Positions 28,610-39,000 of a stretch of DNA of 64,000 bases are shown here, piece by piece. A model generated the notes under the pieces. It was not told the DNA's origin and did no database searches. It worked only from the letters and a program-made list of their open reading frames with translations. A program made the translations under genes and the position numbers. The stretch's first letter is position 1. Every line of letters starts with the position of its first letter. The stretch is from Campylobacter estrildidarum (GTDB lineage: Bacteria; Campylobacterota; Campylobacteria; Campylobacterales; Campylobacteraceae), in NCBI RefSeq assembly GCF_005406205.1, contig NZ_NXLZ01000005.1, forward strand, positions 1 to 64,000, read 5' to 3'.

Positions 28610-30127
28610 ATGAATGAAATTAATAAAGCAAAAAATTTTTATACCTTAATGTGTCTCGCAGGGTTTTTGATCATACTCTTGCCTGTAGGAACTGCAAATG
28701 TTATTTTTGGTTATTTCCTAGGAGATAGTCCTTGCGTGCTTTGCTGGGGACAAAGAGAAGCAATGATTTTCATAGGTGTAATGGCACTTTTCATTGTACG
28801 CTATGGTATGAAAGGTAAATATCTAGCTGCCCTTTTAATTATGACTGCAGCAGGTCTTTATCAGTCTTTTGCCCACTTTGGAAATCACGCTATGGAAGAC
28901 TTAGACCAAGGCTTTGGCTTGCCTGTTTTTGGAATTCACACCTATTTTTGGGCTGAAGTAGTATTTTGGGCAGTTGTATTACTTTTGGGCTTAATTTTTA
29001 TTTTTGCTCCTAAATTCAGTGCTTTTGATAAAGAATTAAATGGAGAGAAATTTAGAAAATACACAAGTTTTTCTCTTGCTGCAGTAGTAATCAGTGCCAT
29101 TATTGTGGCTTCAAATGTTTTCCAAGCTTTTGTAGGAACTGGCGTATTTCCTTATGTAGGACAAGGCGATCCAGTAAGATTTAGTTTAAATCCAAAATAT
29201 ATTATTTGGAGCACAGGTAGTTGGCAAGGTTTATGGCAAAATATATCTTTCTTGGGCAAACGCGATGTTAAAGCTCCTGATTATGCTTTCGCACCAGCAA
29301 GTGCGAAACTTGGAATTCAATTTGACAATGATGTAAATAATTCTCCATTTGCAAAAATTGATCAAGGGCTTAAAATTACAAATGAAGAAAGTATTAAGTT
29401 TGACAAAGCCATCAATACACTTGATTTTATTAATAATGAATTTGTAGCCAGTTCTAAATGGGATGTTTATTTCTTAGATAATAATTTCACAACAAAAGAT
29501 AGCTTCGAACTTGACCCATATTTTTCAGCAAGTATTGATCCTATTGTGGGAATAATACCTTATATGAATGATAAATTTATCCTTATGGGTTCAAATAAAT
29601 CATTCTTAAGATTTAAGAAAAATCCAAGTGCAAACGAAGCTTTACAATACGCTGATTTTGTAAAAGGAGCCAATCATTTTGAGGGTCAAGGAAAAGGTTT
29701 AGGTCGTGGAAGATTAAGCACGATAAGATCTAGATTTAATCACGTAGCAAGTATGACTACAGATGATAAGTATTTTTATCTTGCAACAGTTCCAAATAAT
29801 AAGGATGCTAAAACTTTTGTAATCTCTAAATATTCTTTAAAAGATCTTGTTTTATCCGGAGAATTTACACCAAAAGCAAACCTTAAAGAAGGAAAAACTT
29901 TGGGCGATCTTTATATTACTTCAATGACTGAAAAAGATGGACTAATTTATGCCCTAAGTAAAAACCACAATGTTATAGCCGTGATTGATCCAGCTAAAGA
30001 AGAAGTAGTAAAAACTCTATCATTCCCAAGCTCTATAACTAATGCAAGAAGTATTTTCTTTAAAGATGGAAAAATCAATATTCTTTCTTATCAAGATGGA
30101 ACAAATAAACTTTTCACTTTAAATTAA
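28610..30127 (+). CDS. dsbI: DsbI-type thiol oxidoreductase (DsbB family with C-terminal periplasmic domain)
   Basis: Membrane protein that reoxidises periplasmic disulfide carriers using quinones. It has 505 residues. The N-terminal half is DsbB-like with membrane helices and the redox pair PCVLCWGQRE (about 41-46). The C-terminal half (about 200-505) is a large periplasmic domain of beta-propeller-like repeats, which marks the DsbI branch. It is co-transcribed with dba and ends at a sharp terminator hairpin. Confidence 0.92.
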   Translation: MNEINKAKNFYTLMCLAGFLIILLPVGTANVIFGYFLGDSPCVLCWGQREAMIFIGVMALFIVRYGMKGKYLAALLIMTAAGLYQSFAHFGNHAMEDLDQGFGLPVFGIHTYFWAEVVFWAVVLLLGLIFIFAPKFSAFDKELNGEKFRKYTSFSLAAVVISAIIVASNVFQAFVGTGVFPYVGQGDPVRFSLNPKYIIWSTGSWQGLWQNISFLGKRDVKAPDYAFAPASAKLGIQFDNDVNNSPFAKIDQGLKITNEESIKFDKAINTLDFINNEFVASSKWDVYFLDNNFTTKDSFELDPYFSASIDPIVGIIPYMNDKFILMGSNKSFLRFKKNPSANEALQYADFVKGANHFEGQGKGLGRGRLSTIRSRFNHVASMTTDDKYFYLATVPNNKDAKTFVISKYSLKDLVLSGEFTPKANLKEGKTLGDLYITSMTEKDGLIYALSKNHNVIAVIDPAKEEVVKTLSFPSSITNARSIFFKDGKINILSYQDGTNKLFTLN

Positions 30128-30132
30128 CACTT

Positions 30133-30156
30133 AAGTCCTAGCTTAAACTAGGACTT
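30133..30156 (+). terminator. Terminator hairpin after dsbI
   Basis: A perfect nine-base inverted repeat (AAGTCCTAG / CTAGGACTT) with a six-base loop begins six bases after the dsbI stop. Only a short T run follows. The stop codon of the acetyltransferase remnant on the other strand lies inside the stem. Confidence 0.75.
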
Positions 30157-30270
30157 TTGCATTTTTAAAAGCCTAAATCCAAAATTATCCTCATATTCTT
30201 CTATTACCTGAAAACCGAATTTCTGATAAAAATTTTAAAGCTTTTTTATTTGAATTTTGTTTAATTCTTT
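30148..30270 (-). pseudogene. C-terminal remnant of a GNAT acetyltransferase
   Basis: Only the last ~35 codons survive. In one frame it reads QNSNKKALKF and, one base out of frame, YQKFGFQVIEEYEDNFGF and RLLKM. Together these give the GNAT C-terminal pattern (Asn ... Ala-x-x-F-Y-x-K-x-GF). The shift lies in the T-rich run near 30229-30236. Nothing else of the gene is visible before queC, so it is a relic. Confidence 0.55.
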
Positions 30271-30277
30271 ACAATAT

Positions 30278-30958
30278 CTAATCATTTTTATACTTGATCT
30301 TATCCTTAATTCCTGCTTTTTTAAAACCTTTTAAACGAAGTAAGCAACTATCGCATTCTCCACAAGCTTCATCATTGCTTTCATAGCAAGACCAAGTAAG
30401 CTCTAGTGGAACATTTTCTTTTAAAGCTAATTCGACAATTTGTCCTTTATTGAGATCAATAAGTGGTGTTTTTAGCGAAACTTTAAAATTTTTACTCGTT
30501 CCATTATTGATAAAACTCTCTGCTTTTTCTATAAACTCATGGGTACAATCAGGATAACCACTGCCATCTTCTTCCACAACACCTATAAAAATACTTTCAC
30601 AATTTTCTTTTTCAGCCAAAGATCCCGCTATACTTAAAAAAATTCCATTACGAAAAGGAACATAAGTTATAGGCGGATTATCATTGTTTAAATCAAGTTC
30701 ATTTTTGGGTATGATTAACTCTTTATCTGTTAAAGCATTTCCCCCTATAGTTTTGATAAAACTTACATCTAAAATATATTTTTTTTCAATCTTTAAAGCT
30801 TGGCAAATTTTTTCAAAACATTCTCTTTCTTTTTTTTGAGTGCGTTGTTCGTAATCAAAATGCAAAGCCACAATCTCATAACCTTCTTTTTTAGCCAAAT
30901 AAGCACATAAAGTACTGTCCATTCCTCCGCTGATTATACAAAGTGCTTTTTTACTCAT
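30278..30958 (-). CDS. queC: 7-cyano-7-deazaguanine (preQ0) synthase
   Basis: Converts 7-carboxy-7-deazaguanine to preQ0 on the way to queuosine in tRNA. It has 226 residues. The N-terminal ATP pyrophosphatase loop is SGGMDSTLC (about 10-18), and the C-terminal zinc site has four Cys ([18 protein letters not shown]). The next enzyme, QueF, is encoded at 53239 in the same window but in a separate unit. Confidence 0.94.
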   Translation of the reverse strand: MSKKALCIISGGMDSTLCAYLAKKEGYEIVALHFDYEQRTQKKERECFEKICQALKIEKKYILDVSFIKTIGGNALTDKELIIPKNELDLNNDNPPITYVPFRNGIFLSIAGSLAEKENCESIFIGVVEEDGSGYPDCTHEFIEKAESFINNGTSKNFKVSLKTPLIDLNKGQIVELALKENVPLELTWSCYESNDEACGECDSCLLRLKGFKKAGIKDKIKYKND

Positions 30959-31031
30959 TTTTATCCTTAATTTGTTATAATTTTTGTAATTTTAACGAAT
31001 TTTTAATCTAAAAATATAAAAAGGCAATTTT

Positions 31032-32261
31032 ATGATAAACATAAAACTTATAGAACACATTTTTAAAGCCGCTTCAATCAGTCGCTGGAATGATTATCCA
31101 AGAATGGCAAATTTAGTTGAACTTGATAAACAAGCACATAAATTTATCATTGCTTATTTTATTGCCAAAATGGAAAAAGATATTGATATGAAAATGATTA
31201 TAGAAGGGGGTATTTTTGAATTTTTAAGTCGTGTCGTAGTGACTGATATACGCCCTGATGTTTATCATGAGATTGTGCGTCAAAAAAAAGATGAAGTCAA
31301 TGCGTGGGTTTTAAGTAAAATCGAGCCCATGATAGAAGATATAGAAGATGGAGATTTTCTTAAGCGTTTTGAAGAATATCTTAACAATAATAATTCCCAT
31401 ATCAAAGAAAGACTTATTCTAAAAGCAGCTTCTTATTTCGCCACAAGATGGGAATTTAACATAGTTTATCAAACCTCAGCTTTTCTAAATGATATTGATG
31501 ATATTAAAAATAAAGTCGAAGAAGAATTGGAAGATTATTATGAATTAATAGGAGCTAGAAAAATTGCTTTAAATCAAAAAATAGCGAAAATAATCGATCT
31601 TAGCGGAAGATTACGCTTTCAAAAACGTTGGGCGCAAACTCCAAGAATTCCAGAAACTGCAGTGCTTGGGCATATGTTAGTGGTTGCAATTTTAGGTTAT
31701 TTTTACTCACTAAAAATCAAAGCTTGCGATAAAAGATTGGAAAATAATTTTTATTGTGCTTTATTTCACGACTTGCCAGAAAGCCTTACTAGGGATATTA
31801 TCAGTCCTGTTAAGTATGGCATAGAAGGACTTCACACTATTATTAATGATTATGAAATGAAACTAATCAATGAAAAAATTCTTCCTTTTGTACCTGAAAA
31901 TTTAAGAGCGGAATTTTCTTTTATACTAGGTATTAGAGAAGGGAGGGTTGGAGAACCTAATTTTGTAAAAAACGAATTTGAAAATCGCACCTATAAAAAT
32001 AAAAAAATAGAACTTTGTAGTGGAAGCTTGAGTTCTTTTAATGAAAATGATTTTGGTGCAATTGATGGAAAAGCTTTAAAATACTGCGATAAACTCGCTG
32101 CTTTTATAGAAGCGGGACTTAGCATAAGCTATGGTGTTAAATCCAAAGAGCTTGAAGGTGGTTTTTTAGGGATGTATGAATTTTTTGAAAAAAACCGCAC
32201 TATAGATGGAGTCAATTTTTTCGAAATATGCACAAAACTTAAAGAATATTTTAAAATATAA
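31032..32261 (+). CDS. HD-domain hydrolase (YfbR/nucleotidase-like), function unknown
   Basis: Predicted metal-dependent phosphohydrolase. It has 409 residues. The central part carries the HD-type site: an upstream His in AVLGHMLVV and the HD pair in ALFHDLPESLTRDIISP (about 248-264), with a later Asp in KYCDKLAAF. The N-terminal half contains many charged helices and no motif I recognise. It matches Cj0015c. The substrate is unknown; nucleoside monophosphate activity is only a family possibility. Confidence 0.8.
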   Translation: MINIKLIEHIFKAASISRWNDYPRMANLVELDKQAHKFIIAYFIAKMEKDIDMKMIIEGGIFEFLSRVVVTDIRPDVYHEIVRQKKDEVNAWVLSKIEPMIEDIEDGDFLKRFEEYLNNNNSHIKERLILKAASYFATRWEFNIVYQTSAFLNDIDDIKNKVEEELEDYYELIGARKIALNQKIAKIIDLSGRLRFQKRWAQTPRIPETAVLGHMLVVAILGYFYSLKIKACDKRLENNFYCALFHDLPESLTRDIISPVKYGIEGLHTIINDYEMKLINEKILPFVPENLRAEFSFILGIREGRVGEPNFVKNEFENRTYKNKKIELCSGSLSSFNENDFGAIDGKALKYCDKLAAFIEAGLSISYGVKSKELEGGFLGMYEFFEKNRTIDGVNFFEICTKLKEYFKI

Positions 32262-32353
32262 TTTTTCATAACAAAAATTTATTTATTTTTTTGATATAAA
32301 AAATTAATACAGTATAATCAAATTAACATTTTGATAATAAGAAGAGATTTGTT

Positions 32354-32861
32354 ATAGAAAAGAATAAAAGATATATACCCTAGTATTTTTTATAGGAATT
32401 TTAACAGCTATTTTTGATGTGATTGTAAAATGAGTATAAGACATTCCTTTTCCTCCAAGAAATCCTAATGTATTTTGACCAATAGATGCATTAGAACAAC
32501 ACAACTCCGCCTAAAATTTTTTAGAGCAATTAGGATTGGATTATACATTTTCAGGTATGCAAATGCCTTTGTCGATTTTTACGTGCATGTGGGATTTTTT
32601 ATTGTATTTGCAATCGCATATTGCATGATAGCTGAAAAATGACATGAGATAACAATGTGTTAAAGAGCTATTTTTGGTTTTTTTATTTATCTTTTTAATC
32701 ATGCAATCGTTAGGCCTTTAATTGCAGAGGTTCCACCGCTTTCAGAAATTCCACTAGATGAACATTTATTTGAAATTTTCGGTCATATAGTTTGGCTTTG
32801 GGGTATGGAAATTGTCCGTCGTGATATAAGAAATCGTATCACAAAAGAGATTGAAAAATAA
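32354..32861 (+). pseudogene. Heavily decayed yagU-like (DUF1440) inner membrane protein gene
   Basis: No long reading frame exists here, but all three plus frames together give a YagU-type protein. The pieces are GILTAIFDVIVK, then QLGLDYTFSGMQMPLS, then VGFFIVFAIAYCMIAEK, and finally a clean tail: AEVPPLSEIPLDEHLFEIFG, then HIVWLWGMEIVRRDIRNRIT. Several stops (such as TGA after DVIVK) and frame changes break it. In C. jejuni this place holds Cj0014c, and the function of YagU is poorly known. The tail is the least damaged, so the decay is fairly recent. Confidence 0.75.
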
Positions 32862-32930
32862 ACACATAGTATCTTTTAATAGATGCTATCAATTCTTTCA
32901 AAATTTTATTCTTAAAATATATTTTTTAAT

Positions 32931-32960
32931 ATTAATAACTTTATAATAAAAATTATTAAT
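32931..32960. promoter_or_regulatory. Inverted repeat upstream of rubrerythrin, possible operator
   Basis: ATTAATAA and its exact complement TTATTAAT are separated by 14 AT-rich bases, 59 bases before the rubrerythrin start. In such AT-rich DNA this could be chance. A Fur/PerR-type site is conceivable for a peroxide-defence gene but the spacing does not match a textbook PerR box. Confidence 0.25.
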
Positions 32961-33018
32961 TGACAAAAATATTTTTTTGTAATACAATATCTTATTAACA
33001 TACTTATAAGGAGATCAA

Positions 33019-33666
33019 ATGAGACAGTATGAAACTTACAAATGTTCAAAATGTGGCAACGAAGTAGAAGTTCAAGTTGCAGGTGGAGGAAAACTTAGTT
33101 GTTGTGGTGAAGAAATGCAATGTATAACCACAGATTTAACAGCTGTAAATCTTATGAAGGCTTTTGCAGGAGAATCTATGGCTAGAAATAAATACGATTT
33201 ATTTGCGGATGTTGCTGAAGAAGAAGGGTGGCATGCAGTTGCTAGACATTTTAGAGAAGCTGCAGAAAATGAAAAGTGGCATGCAAGAGCCGAATTTAAA
33301 GCTTATCATGAAATCGTAGATGGCAAACCTTTAGAAGCAACAACAAAAAATCTTGTAAGTGCAGCAGAAGGTGAAAATTACGAACACACAACTATGTATC
33401 CAAATTTTGCAAAAATCGCAGAAGATGAAGGTAAAAAAGCTATAGCAAGATTGTTTACTGCTATTGGAAAGGTAGAAATCGAACACGAAAGAGAATATTT
33501 AGCCCTTAAAAAAATGCTTGAAGAAGAAGAATTCTTTAATAGCGAAGAAGAAGATTTATGGGTTTGCGAAGTTTGCGGACATATCCATCGTGGTAAAAAA
33601 GCTCCTGCAGCTTGTCCTTTATGTAAAGCTCCAAGAGAATATTTTAAAAGAGAATTTTTGGGCTAA
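33019..33666 (+). CDS. rrc: Desulforubrerythrin (rubrerythrin with N-terminal desulforedoxin domain)
   Basis: Cytoplasmic peroxide-reducing iron protein. It has 215 residues with three domains: an N-terminal desulforedoxin-like FeS4 site (YKCSKCGNE ... LSCCGEEM), a four-helix di-iron domain (about 45-165, with the Glu ligands in GESMARNKY and VEIEHERE) and a C-terminal rubredoxin (CEVCGHIHRG ... CPLCKAP). This three-part layout is that of the C. jejuni Rrc protein (Cj0012c). An AAGGAG site precedes the start. A stem-loop follows the stop. Confidence 0.95.
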   Translation: MRQYETYKCSKCGNEVEVQVAGGGKLSCCGEEMQCITTDLTAVNLMKAFAGESMARNKYDLFADVAEEEGWHAVARHFREAAENEKWHARAEFKAYHEIVDGKPLEATTKNLVSAAEGENYEHTTMYPNFAKIAEDEGKKAIARLFTAIGKVEIEHEREYLALKKMLEEEEFFNSEEEDLWVCEVCGHIHRGKKAPAACPLCKAPREYFKREFLG

Positions 33667-33670
33667 TAAG

Positions 33671-33693
33671 ACAAGCCTTATATCAAGGCTTGT
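33671..33693 (+). terminator. Stem-loop after rubrerythrin
   Basis: A nine-base perfect inverted repeat (ACAAGCCTT / AAGGCTTGT) with a five-base loop, five bases after the stop. The following sequence is A-rich rather than T-rich, so termination efficiency is uncertain. Confidence 0.55.
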
Positions 33694-33729
33694 AAAATCC
33701 AGTTTTATAAAATAAGCTAAAATATTTCT

Positions 33730-34305
33730 ATGAAACTTTTATTTTCAGAAAATGAACTTTTACCCCAATATGATGAAAATTTAATCGGTATTGATGAAGC
33801 GGGACGCGGGGCTTTAGCAGGTCCTATGATGATGGCAGCTTGTAAGCTTAATAAAAAAATAGATGGACTTTGCGATTCTAAAAAACTCAGCGAAAAAAAA
33901 CGCGAAGAACTTTATGAGATTATCATACAAAATTCAAATTATCTCATCTTAGCTTTTTCATCTGAACAAATCGACACCCTAGGGCTTAGCGCCTGTTTAA
34001 AAACAGGTTTAATGCTTATAAAAAGGCATTTTAAGACACACTCTCATTTTTTATATGATGGCAATACCAACTTTGGAATTAATGGCATTAAAACCCTAGT
34101 TAAAGCAGACGCTAAAATTTTACAAGTGAGTGCAGCTAGCATACTTGCAAAAGTAGGCAAAGATAGAGTTATGAATTTTTTGGCTAAAGAATTCCCTTGT
34201 TATGAATTTGAAAAAAATAAAGCCTATGGAACCAAAACCCATAGAGAATTAATAGCCAAATTTGGAACTTGCAAGTTGCACAGAAAAAGTTTTAAACTCT
34301 TGTAA
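33730..34305 (+). CDS. rnhB: Ribonuclease HII
   Basis: Removes RNA, including single ribonucleotides, from RNA-DNA hybrids. It has 191 residues. The catalytic GIDEAGRGALAGPM (Asp-Glu) lies near residues 21-34, the DSKKLSEKKRE motif follows, and the later Asp lies in KADAKILQVSAASILAKVGKD-type sequence. The last motif is the YGTKTH region. Its stop abuts the stop of the converging GmrSD-like pseudogene with no spacer. Confidence 0.94.
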   Translation: MKLLFSENELLPQYDENLIGIDEAGRGALAGPMMMAACKLNKKIDGLCDSKKLSEKKREELYEIIIQNSNYLILAFSSEQIDTLGLSACLKTGLMLIKRHFKTHSHFLYDGNTNFGINGIKTLVKADAKILQVSAASILAKVGKDRVMNFLAKEFPCYEFEKNKAYGTKTHRELIAKFGTCKLHRKSFKLL

Positions 34306-36058
34306 TCAATACAAATTTAATTTTTCCTTTAATTTATCTATCATCAATCTTTCTCTTGCATCTAAAAACTCATTAAAATTTTCCAAAGACAAATCAACAT
34401 CTGGTATTAAATGTTTTTCTAGAAATGCTTTTCTGTCATCCTTGCAATTTTCATCCACCCACTGCTTTAAAGGTTTATCTTTTTTGGACTTGTTTTCATT
34501 TTTATCAAGCATTTGTAAATTTAGCAAAGAATCATAAGTTGGAAAATCCCAATAATCCTCATTTTTTTCTTTACAAATTTTTTTATATTTGACATAAGCA
34601 GATTCTGGATGTAAATGATCTTTGTCAAAATCATTATTTTTGTAATCTAAATTTGGATAAAGTAAAGCTAATACAGCAAATGCCTCTGGACTATTTTTAC
34701 GACATATCAATACATTATCTTTTAAAAAATCGTCATCTATTTTTTGAATATATTTTGCCTCTTTTTCAATTTCTTGCAGTGGAAATAACTCTGTCTCTCT
34801 GTCAAAAAATACTTCATTTTGTTTAAAGTCTTTAATAAAAGCTTTACGCATATTGGTCAAAACGGTATCTCCACTTCTACCAAATGGTTTAAGAATAATA
34901 ACTCTAAGTAACCATTTTTTTATCAATTCTCTATTTTCCTGACATCCTACAGATTCAACAATATTATTAGTTAAATTTTTATGATAAATAAAATATAAAA
35001 TAGGTAAAACTGCATTATTTGATGATAGTGTTTTTGCTTCAAATCCAAAATTTCTAAGCAATTTAAAGGTTTCAATAAAAGCATTTTTTATATTTTCCCA
35101 TTTAGTTTCTATAAATTCTATAAAATTTTTGTCAAAACTATTGATTTGAAATTTAATATTTTGATGAAATAAATACAAAAATCCTTTAAGGATTAAGTCT
35201 TTAGAAATTTTAAAATTTTCATTAATTTTATCTACAAGATTATTTATTTCTGTTCTTGCATCAATTTTATTCCAATTGGCAATAGCAATACTAAATAAAA
35301 TATCAGAATAATCAAGCGACCTTCCGTTTGAGTTGATTCTGATGAAAATATTAACTGCTTTATTTGGATTTTTTTCTTCTTCTAAATAAAAATTAATTAA
35401 AGCTTTTTCAAATATCTTTTGATGCAATGAATCCAATATTTCTTCTTCGTTTTCACTTAAATTGAATTCTTTTGCTATTTTCTTTACTCTACTCGAATCA
35501 TATTGATATAAATACCGACATTTAAACCATTTTTGCTGATATTTATCTATATAAATATCTTGTTCCTTTGTCTCCGCTTTATCAAGCCATAAAAATTCAT
35601 ATTCAACATTTTCATTCTCCGGTTGTTTGCTTTGAGTAAGATTAAAATAAAAATCACAAATTTTAAAATATTTATCATTATTTTCCCATTTATGATGGCT
35701 TCTATGTATGTTAATGTCCAAATAATGCAAGATATAAAGAAGTGAGACGTTGTTGCCCATCTAAAACAGCATAAAAATCTTTATGATTTGAAGTATTAAA
35801 ATAATCATTGTGCGTATGATATCTTTCACGATAATACTCTAAAAATCTATAAAATTTCCAAGCTGTTTTACTCTCATCTTTGACCTGCCAAAAAAGCATA
35901 GAACTTATAGGATAACCTCTCATTAACGAATCAAACAATTCTTCAATCTGCCAAGGTTTCCATACATATTCTCTTTGAAAAGCTGGAAGCAAATATTCAT
36001 TATTTTTAATTCTTTGCATTGCTTCATTGATTGTTATTGCTGGTTGAAATCCTGCCAT
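34306..36058 (-). pseudogene. GmrSD-like (DUF262-DUF1524) nuclease gene, split by a frameshift
   Basis: Proteins of this type are nucleotide-dependent endonucleases of type IV restriction and phage defence. The first part (36058 down) ends AVLDGQQRLTSL followed by YLALFGH and a stop; DGQQR is the DUF262 signature. The second part continues in another frame from about 35720 (NIHRSHHKWENNDKYF) to the end. It contains the HNH-like DUF1524 site (DKDHLHPES, then NLQMLDKNENKSKKDKP). Removing one base near 35718-35725 would give a single protein of about 583 residues, normal for the family. The gene lies where C. jejuni has gltD, between gltB and rnhB. A real mutation or a sequencing error are both possible. 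Confidence 0.8.
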
Positions 36059-36071
36059 ATTGTACTCCTTT

Positions 36072-39000
36072 TTATCCTTGTGTGATTTTCAAAAAAGCTG
36101 CTAAATCTGGATCTTTTTCATGCTTGCAAATTTCAAGCATTTTTAACATCTTTTCGTAATCTCTTGGCATCACTTTAAAAAAATCCTTCTTATCAAATTT
36201 ATCTAATATATCCTTAGCTTTTTTAGACTCAGTATAGAAAATATGCTTTTCTATCATTGCCTTTAATTCTTTCACATCTTTAACGTTTAAATCTTTAATA
36301 TCCACAAGCTCCGTATTAACATGAACTTCATTGTGTCTTCCTAGTATATAAGCAACGCCCCCACTCATTCCAGCTGCAAAATTAGCACCCACATCACCAA
36401 GCACAACTACAACTCCACCTGTCATATACTCGCATCCATGAATTCCCATCCCTAAAACCACAGCTTTAGCACCTGAATTTCTCACACAAAATCTCTCTCC
36501 AGCTATGCCATCAAGATACACTTCACCTTCAGTTGCGCCATACAAACAAGCATTTCCTGCGATGATATTTTCTTCGGGTGAAAAAGTCGCCTCATCTGAA
36601 ATTTTAGCGATGATTTTTCCTCCACTTAAACCCTTACCTAAATAATCATTACTATCCCCGATGATCTCAAGCTTAATCCCTTTGATCAAAAAAGCTCCAA
36701 AACTATTTCCAGCATTTCCTATAGCTTTGATATAGATATTATCCCCATTTAAAGCATTTTTGCCATAAGTTTTTAAAATTTCACTTGAAAGCATAGTAGC
36801 AAAAGTCCTGCTTTGATTACCCACTTCTAAAGAAAGTTTGATCGGTTCTTTTATAGCATTTTTACAAAGTGGAAGTAAAATTCTATAATCAATCGTTTTT
36901 TCAAGTTTATTATCTTTATAATCTTTAAAATGCACTGCAGTTTTATTGTAAGTCGGTAAAGATTTTAAAATTTTATCCAAATTAAGCTTTCCTATCTTAG
37001 CTTGTGCATTTTTTTGATAAAGTTTATCCACACGACCTATCATATCATCTAAGCGTTCAAAACCTAATTTAGCCATATACTCTCTTAATTCTTCAGCTAT
37101 AAAATACATAAAATTTACAACCTCATCCACCTTACCTTTAAAATTCTTTCTAAGCTTTGCATTTTGAGTGGCGATTCCAGTTGGACAAGTATTAAGATGA
37201 CAAACTTTATTCATGCTACAACCCATTACAATCATAACTGCTGTTGCAAATCCAAATTCTTCAGCCCCTAAAAGTGCCGCTATAGCTAAATCTCTTCCTG
37301 TCATAAGCTTACCATCAACTCCTAATTTTATCCTATCTCTAAGCCTATTTAAAATAAGGGTTTGATGGGTTTCAGCTAAACCTAATTCCCAAGGAATTCC
37401 AGCGTGCGAAATAGAAGTTCTAGCACTCGCTCCTGTTCCTCCATCATAACCTGAAACGAGAATGGAATTAGCACCCGATTTTGCAACACCAGCAGCAACA
37501 GTTCCTATACCATTTGCGCTGACGAGTTTTACTGAAATTTTCGCGTCTTTGTTTGCATTTTTCAAATCATAAACAAGTTGAGCCAAATCTTCAATAGAAT
37601 AAATATCATGATGTGGCGGCGGAGAAATAAGCGTAACAGCCGGAGTAGAATGTCTAGCTTTAGCGATCCAAGGATAAACCTTAAAACCTAGCAATTGTCC
37701 CCCTTCTCCTGGTTTTGCACCTTGGGCAACTTTGATTTGGATCTCTTTTGCGTGGATTAAATAGTTTAAATCCACCCCAAAACGGCCACTTGCAACTTGT
37801 TTTATGGCAGAATTTTTATCATTTTCATAGCGTTCTTCATCTTCCCCACCCTCACCTGAATTTGACTTTGCACCTATTTTATTCATTACCATAGCCAAGT
37901 ACTCGTGTGCTTCTTTAGAAATTGAACCATAACTCATAGCTCCTGTTTTAAAACGTTTTACTATGCTTTCTATATTTTCTACTTTATCTATGCTGATAGC
38001 TTCACTAAAATCAAATTCCATTAAAGAACGTAAAGTAATTTGTTTTTTATCGATCAAAGAAGAGTATTTTTTAAAAATTTTATAATCATTATTTTGACAC
38101 GCTTTTTGAAGATTAAAAACTACCATAGGATCGATTAAATGCTCTTCTTCAAAATTTAAAATTTCATTTTTAAAAGCATTTTGGTGTAAATTAATAAGTT
38201 CTTTTTCAAAATCGTGTAAGCTAATACCCCCTATGCGTGAAGCAGTAGAGGTAAAATATTTATCAATCATTTTAGAATTTAATCCCAAACATTCAAAAAG
38301 CGCTGAACCATTATAACTTTGCAAAGTAGAAACACCCATTTTAGAAGCAATTTTTACTATGCCATTAGAACTTGCGTGGATAAAATTTTCCACCGCTTTT
38401 TCATAGCTTAAATTGATTTCTTTATTTTTAATAAATTGATGAATACTTTCATAAACCAAATAAGGATTAATTACCGTAGCACCATAACCTAAAAGACAAG
38501 CAAAATGATGAATTTCTCTTGGTTCTGCACTTTCTATGATAATACTTGTACGTGTTCTTAAATTTTTTCTAACCAAATAATTATGCACTCCAGCAACTGC
38601 AAGCAAAGCAGGGATATAAGCATTTTTTTCATCCACTCCTTTATCACTTAAGATAACAATAGATACTCCTTTTTTTATTTCTTTTTCTATTTCTATAAAA
38701 AGATTATCCAAAGCTTTTTCTAAAGTTGTTTTAGAATGATCATAAAGTATAGAAAATTCTTTTACTTTGAAATTTTTTAAAGATCTAACCTCAAACAATT
38801 CTTCATTGCTGATAATTGGTAAAGAAATTTTTACACGTTTTGCGTTATTTTCATCAGGCTTTAATAAATTTCCTTCACAACCTAAATAAATTCTCGTTGA
38901 AGTTACAATTTCTTCTCGTATAGAATCAAGCGGAGGATTAGTCACTTGCGCACAAAGTTGTTTAAAATAATTATATAAAGGTTGATAATTTGTAGATAAA

